Assembly: GCA_030054235.1 (NCBI GenBank)
Contig: JASGCG010000112.1
Span: forward strand, 1 to 6,033
DNA: 6,033 nt
Source of the DNA: Bacteroidia bacterium
GTDB lineage: Bacteria; Planctomycetota; Phycisphaerae; Phycisphaerales; SM1A02
Direction of reading: 5' to 3'
In this document: positions 4,554-6,033 of the stretch, piece after piece
Layout: every line of letters starts with the position of its first letter
How positions within the stretch are numbered: the stretch's first letter is position 1
Program-made: the position numbers and the translations under genes
The notes under the pieces: model-generated
Told to the model about the DNA's origin: nothing
Databases searched by the model: none
Seen by the model: the letters and a program-made list of their open reading frames with translations, nothing else

Positions 4554-6033
4554 AGTAGTCCATATCGCCCATGCCGCCGCCCGGACCAGCCGGAGCCTTG
4601 GCCTTCTTCTCCTTGATCTCGGTGATCGCACAATCGGTCGTCAGCAGCAGGCCGCTGATGCTCGCTGCGTTCTGCAGCGCGACGCGCTCCACCTTGGTCG
4701 GCACGATGATGCCGGCCTTGACCAGGTCCTGGTACTCGCCCGTCGCGGCGTTGAAGCCGAAGCTCGGCTCGGTCGACTCATCGACCTTCTGCGCGATGAT
4801 CGAACCGTCGAGGCCGCAGTTGGAGGCGATCTGCTTGATCGGCGCGCTGAGCGCGCGCAGGACGATGTCCACGCCGACCTTCTCGTCGCCCTCGAGGCCC
4901 TTCTTGAGCTTCTCGAGCGCCTTGCGGGTGCGCAGCACGGCGACGCCGCCACCGGGGAGGATGCCCTCCTCGACGGCCGCGCGGCACGCGTGAAGCGCGT
5001 CCTCGACGCGAGCCTTCTTCTCCTTCATCTCGACCTCGGTCGCCGCGCCCACATTGATCTGGGCGACGCCGCCGGCGAGCTTGGCCAGGCGTTCCTGGAG
5101 CTTCTCGCGGTCGTAGTCGGAGCTGGTGGCATCGATCTGGCCCTTGATCTGCTCGATGCGGCCCTGGATGTCCTTGGTCTTGCCGGCGCCTTCGACGATG
5201 GTGCAGTTGTCCTTGTCGACGGTGACCTTCTTGGCGCGACCGAGGTCGGTGAGGCTCATGCCCTCGAGCTGGATGCCCAGCTCTTCCATGACGGCAGTGC
5301 CGCCGGTGAGGGTGGCGATGTCGCCGAGCATTTCCTTGCGGCGGTCACCGAAGCCCGGCGCCTTGACGGCGCAGATCTTCAGCACGCCGCGCAGCTTGTT
5401 CACCACGAGGGTGGCCAGCGCTTCGCCGTCGATGTCCTCGGCGACGATGAGCAGGCTCTTGCCGCTCTCGGCGATCTTGCCGAGCACGGGCAGCAGGTCC
5501 TTGGCCGCCGAGATCTTCTTCTCGTGGATCAGGACGTAGCAGTCCTCGAGCACGCACTCCATGGTCGCCTGGTTGGTGACGAAGTGCGGGCTGAGGTAGC
5601 CCTTGTCGAACTGCATGCCCTCGAGGAGCTCGACCTCGGTCTCGAGGCTCTTGCCCTCTTCGACGGTGATGACGCCGTCCTTGCCGACCTTGTCCATGGC
5701 TTCGGCGATGATCTTGCCGATGGCCATGTCCTGGTTCGCGCTGCACGAGCCGACCTGTGCGATCTCGGTGCTGTTCTTCACCGGCTTCGACAGGCGCTTC
5801 AGTTCATCGACGACGGTGCCGACCGCCTGGTCGATGCCGCGCTTGACCGCGTTGGCGTTGGCGCCGGCGGTGATGTTCTTCAGGCCTTCCTGGTAGATCG
5901 CCTCGGCGTAGACCGTGGCGGTGGTGGTGCCGTCGCCGGCATCCTTGCTGGCCTTGCTGGCGACTTCCTTGACCATCTGGGCGCCCATGTTCTCGTAGGC
6001 GTCTTCGAGCTCGATCTCCTTGGCGACCGTGAC
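4552..6033 (-). CDS. groEL: Chaperonin GroEL (Hsp60, 60 kDa subunit), N-terminus cut by the window edge
   Basis: GroEL forms double heptameric rings that fold client proteins in the cytoplasm with ATP and GroES. The 493 visible codons run from VTVAKEIELED (E. coli residue 54 equivalent) to the C-terminal GGGMGDMDY; about 53 residues lie beyond the right edge. Seen are the catalytic Asp of GDGTTTATV (D87 equivalent), the apical segment GMQFDKGYLSPHF, VKAPGFGDRRKEML, KARVEDALHACRAAVEEG (D398 equivalent), ILPGGGVAVLR and NAATGEY. The tail is a short Lys/Ala/Pro stretch with GGGM instead of the long GGM repeats of E. coli. One oddity is AGIIVPTKV, where most GroELs read DPTKV; the codon at 4704-4702 encodes Val in place of the ribose-contacting Asp495. 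No groES or CIRCE element can be seen because the upstream region is outside the window. The sequence is intact with no frameshift. Confidence 0.98.
   Translation of the reverse strand, partial: VTVAKEIELEDAYENMGAQMVKEVASKASKDAGDGTTTATVYAEAIYQEGLKNITAGANANAVKRGIDQAVGTVVDELKRLSKPVKNSTEIAQVGSCSANQDMAIGKIIAEAMDKVGKDGVITVEEGKSLETEVELLEGMQFDKGYLSPHFVTNQATMECVLEDCYVLIHEKKISAAKDLLPVLGKIAESGKSLLIVAEDIDGEALATLVVNKLRGVLKICAVKAPGFGDRRKEMLGDIATLTGGTAVMEELGIQLEGMSLTDLGRAKKVTVDKDNCTIVEGAGKTKDIQGRIEQIKGQIDATSSDYDREKLQERLAKLAGGVAQINVGAATEVEMKEKKARVEDALHACRAAVEEGILPGGGVAVLRTRKALEKLKKGLEGDEKVGVDIVLRALSAPIKQIASNCGLDGSIIAQKVDESTEPSFGFNAATGEYQDLVKAGIIVPTKVERVALQNAASISGLLLTTDCAITEIKEKKAKAPAGPGGGMGDMDY

Overview
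The window comes from a GC-rich bacterial chromosome, most likely a planctomycete of the Phycisphaerae type. Two things point there. The three prepilin-like proteins carry an N-terminus of the form A|FTIVELLVVVAIIS followed by LLPALGRARDAA, a style common in that group. The chaperonin ends in GGGMGDMDY. The taxonomic call is inference from sequence style only.

Layout, left to right. (1) Positions 1-417, minus strand: the first 139 codons of a PduO-type ATP:cob(I)alamin adenosyltransferase, running off the left edge. (2) Positions 418-769: a 352-bp divergent intergenic region without a convincing gene, containing a weak promoter candidate and several inverted repeats in what would be the leader of the next gene. 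(3) Positions 770-1864, plus: prepilin-like gene A, with a TTG start set by a strong AAGGAG, closed by a clear intrinsic terminator (1925-1969). (4) Positions 1970-2077: a spacer with a GGCGAA repeat at an exact 10-bp period. (5) Positions 2078-3178 and 3191-4291, plus: prepilin-like genes B and C, 12 bp apart and probably co-transcribed. (6) Positions 4292-4551: a convergent spacer holding a strong terminator that serves the chaperonin, plus two near-identical hairpins at the chaperonin stop codon. (7) Positions 4552-6033, minus: GroEL lacking only its first ~53 codons, which lie beyond the right edge.

The most distinctive content is the tandem trio of secreted or surface pseudopilin-like paralogs. 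Their N-terminal ~59 mature residues and C-terminal ~49 residues are almost invariant, while a central segment of gene C has been replaced. All three keep the DGHV core of the planctomycete H-X9-DG motif but have lost its His. The trio has no visible functional link to the housekeeping genes on either side (cobalamin cofactor synthesis and protein folding). No assembly ATPase, prepilin peptidase or secretin gene is visible, so these proteins presumably rely on machinery encoded elsewhere. No mobile element, CRISPR array, tRNA or rRNA was seen.
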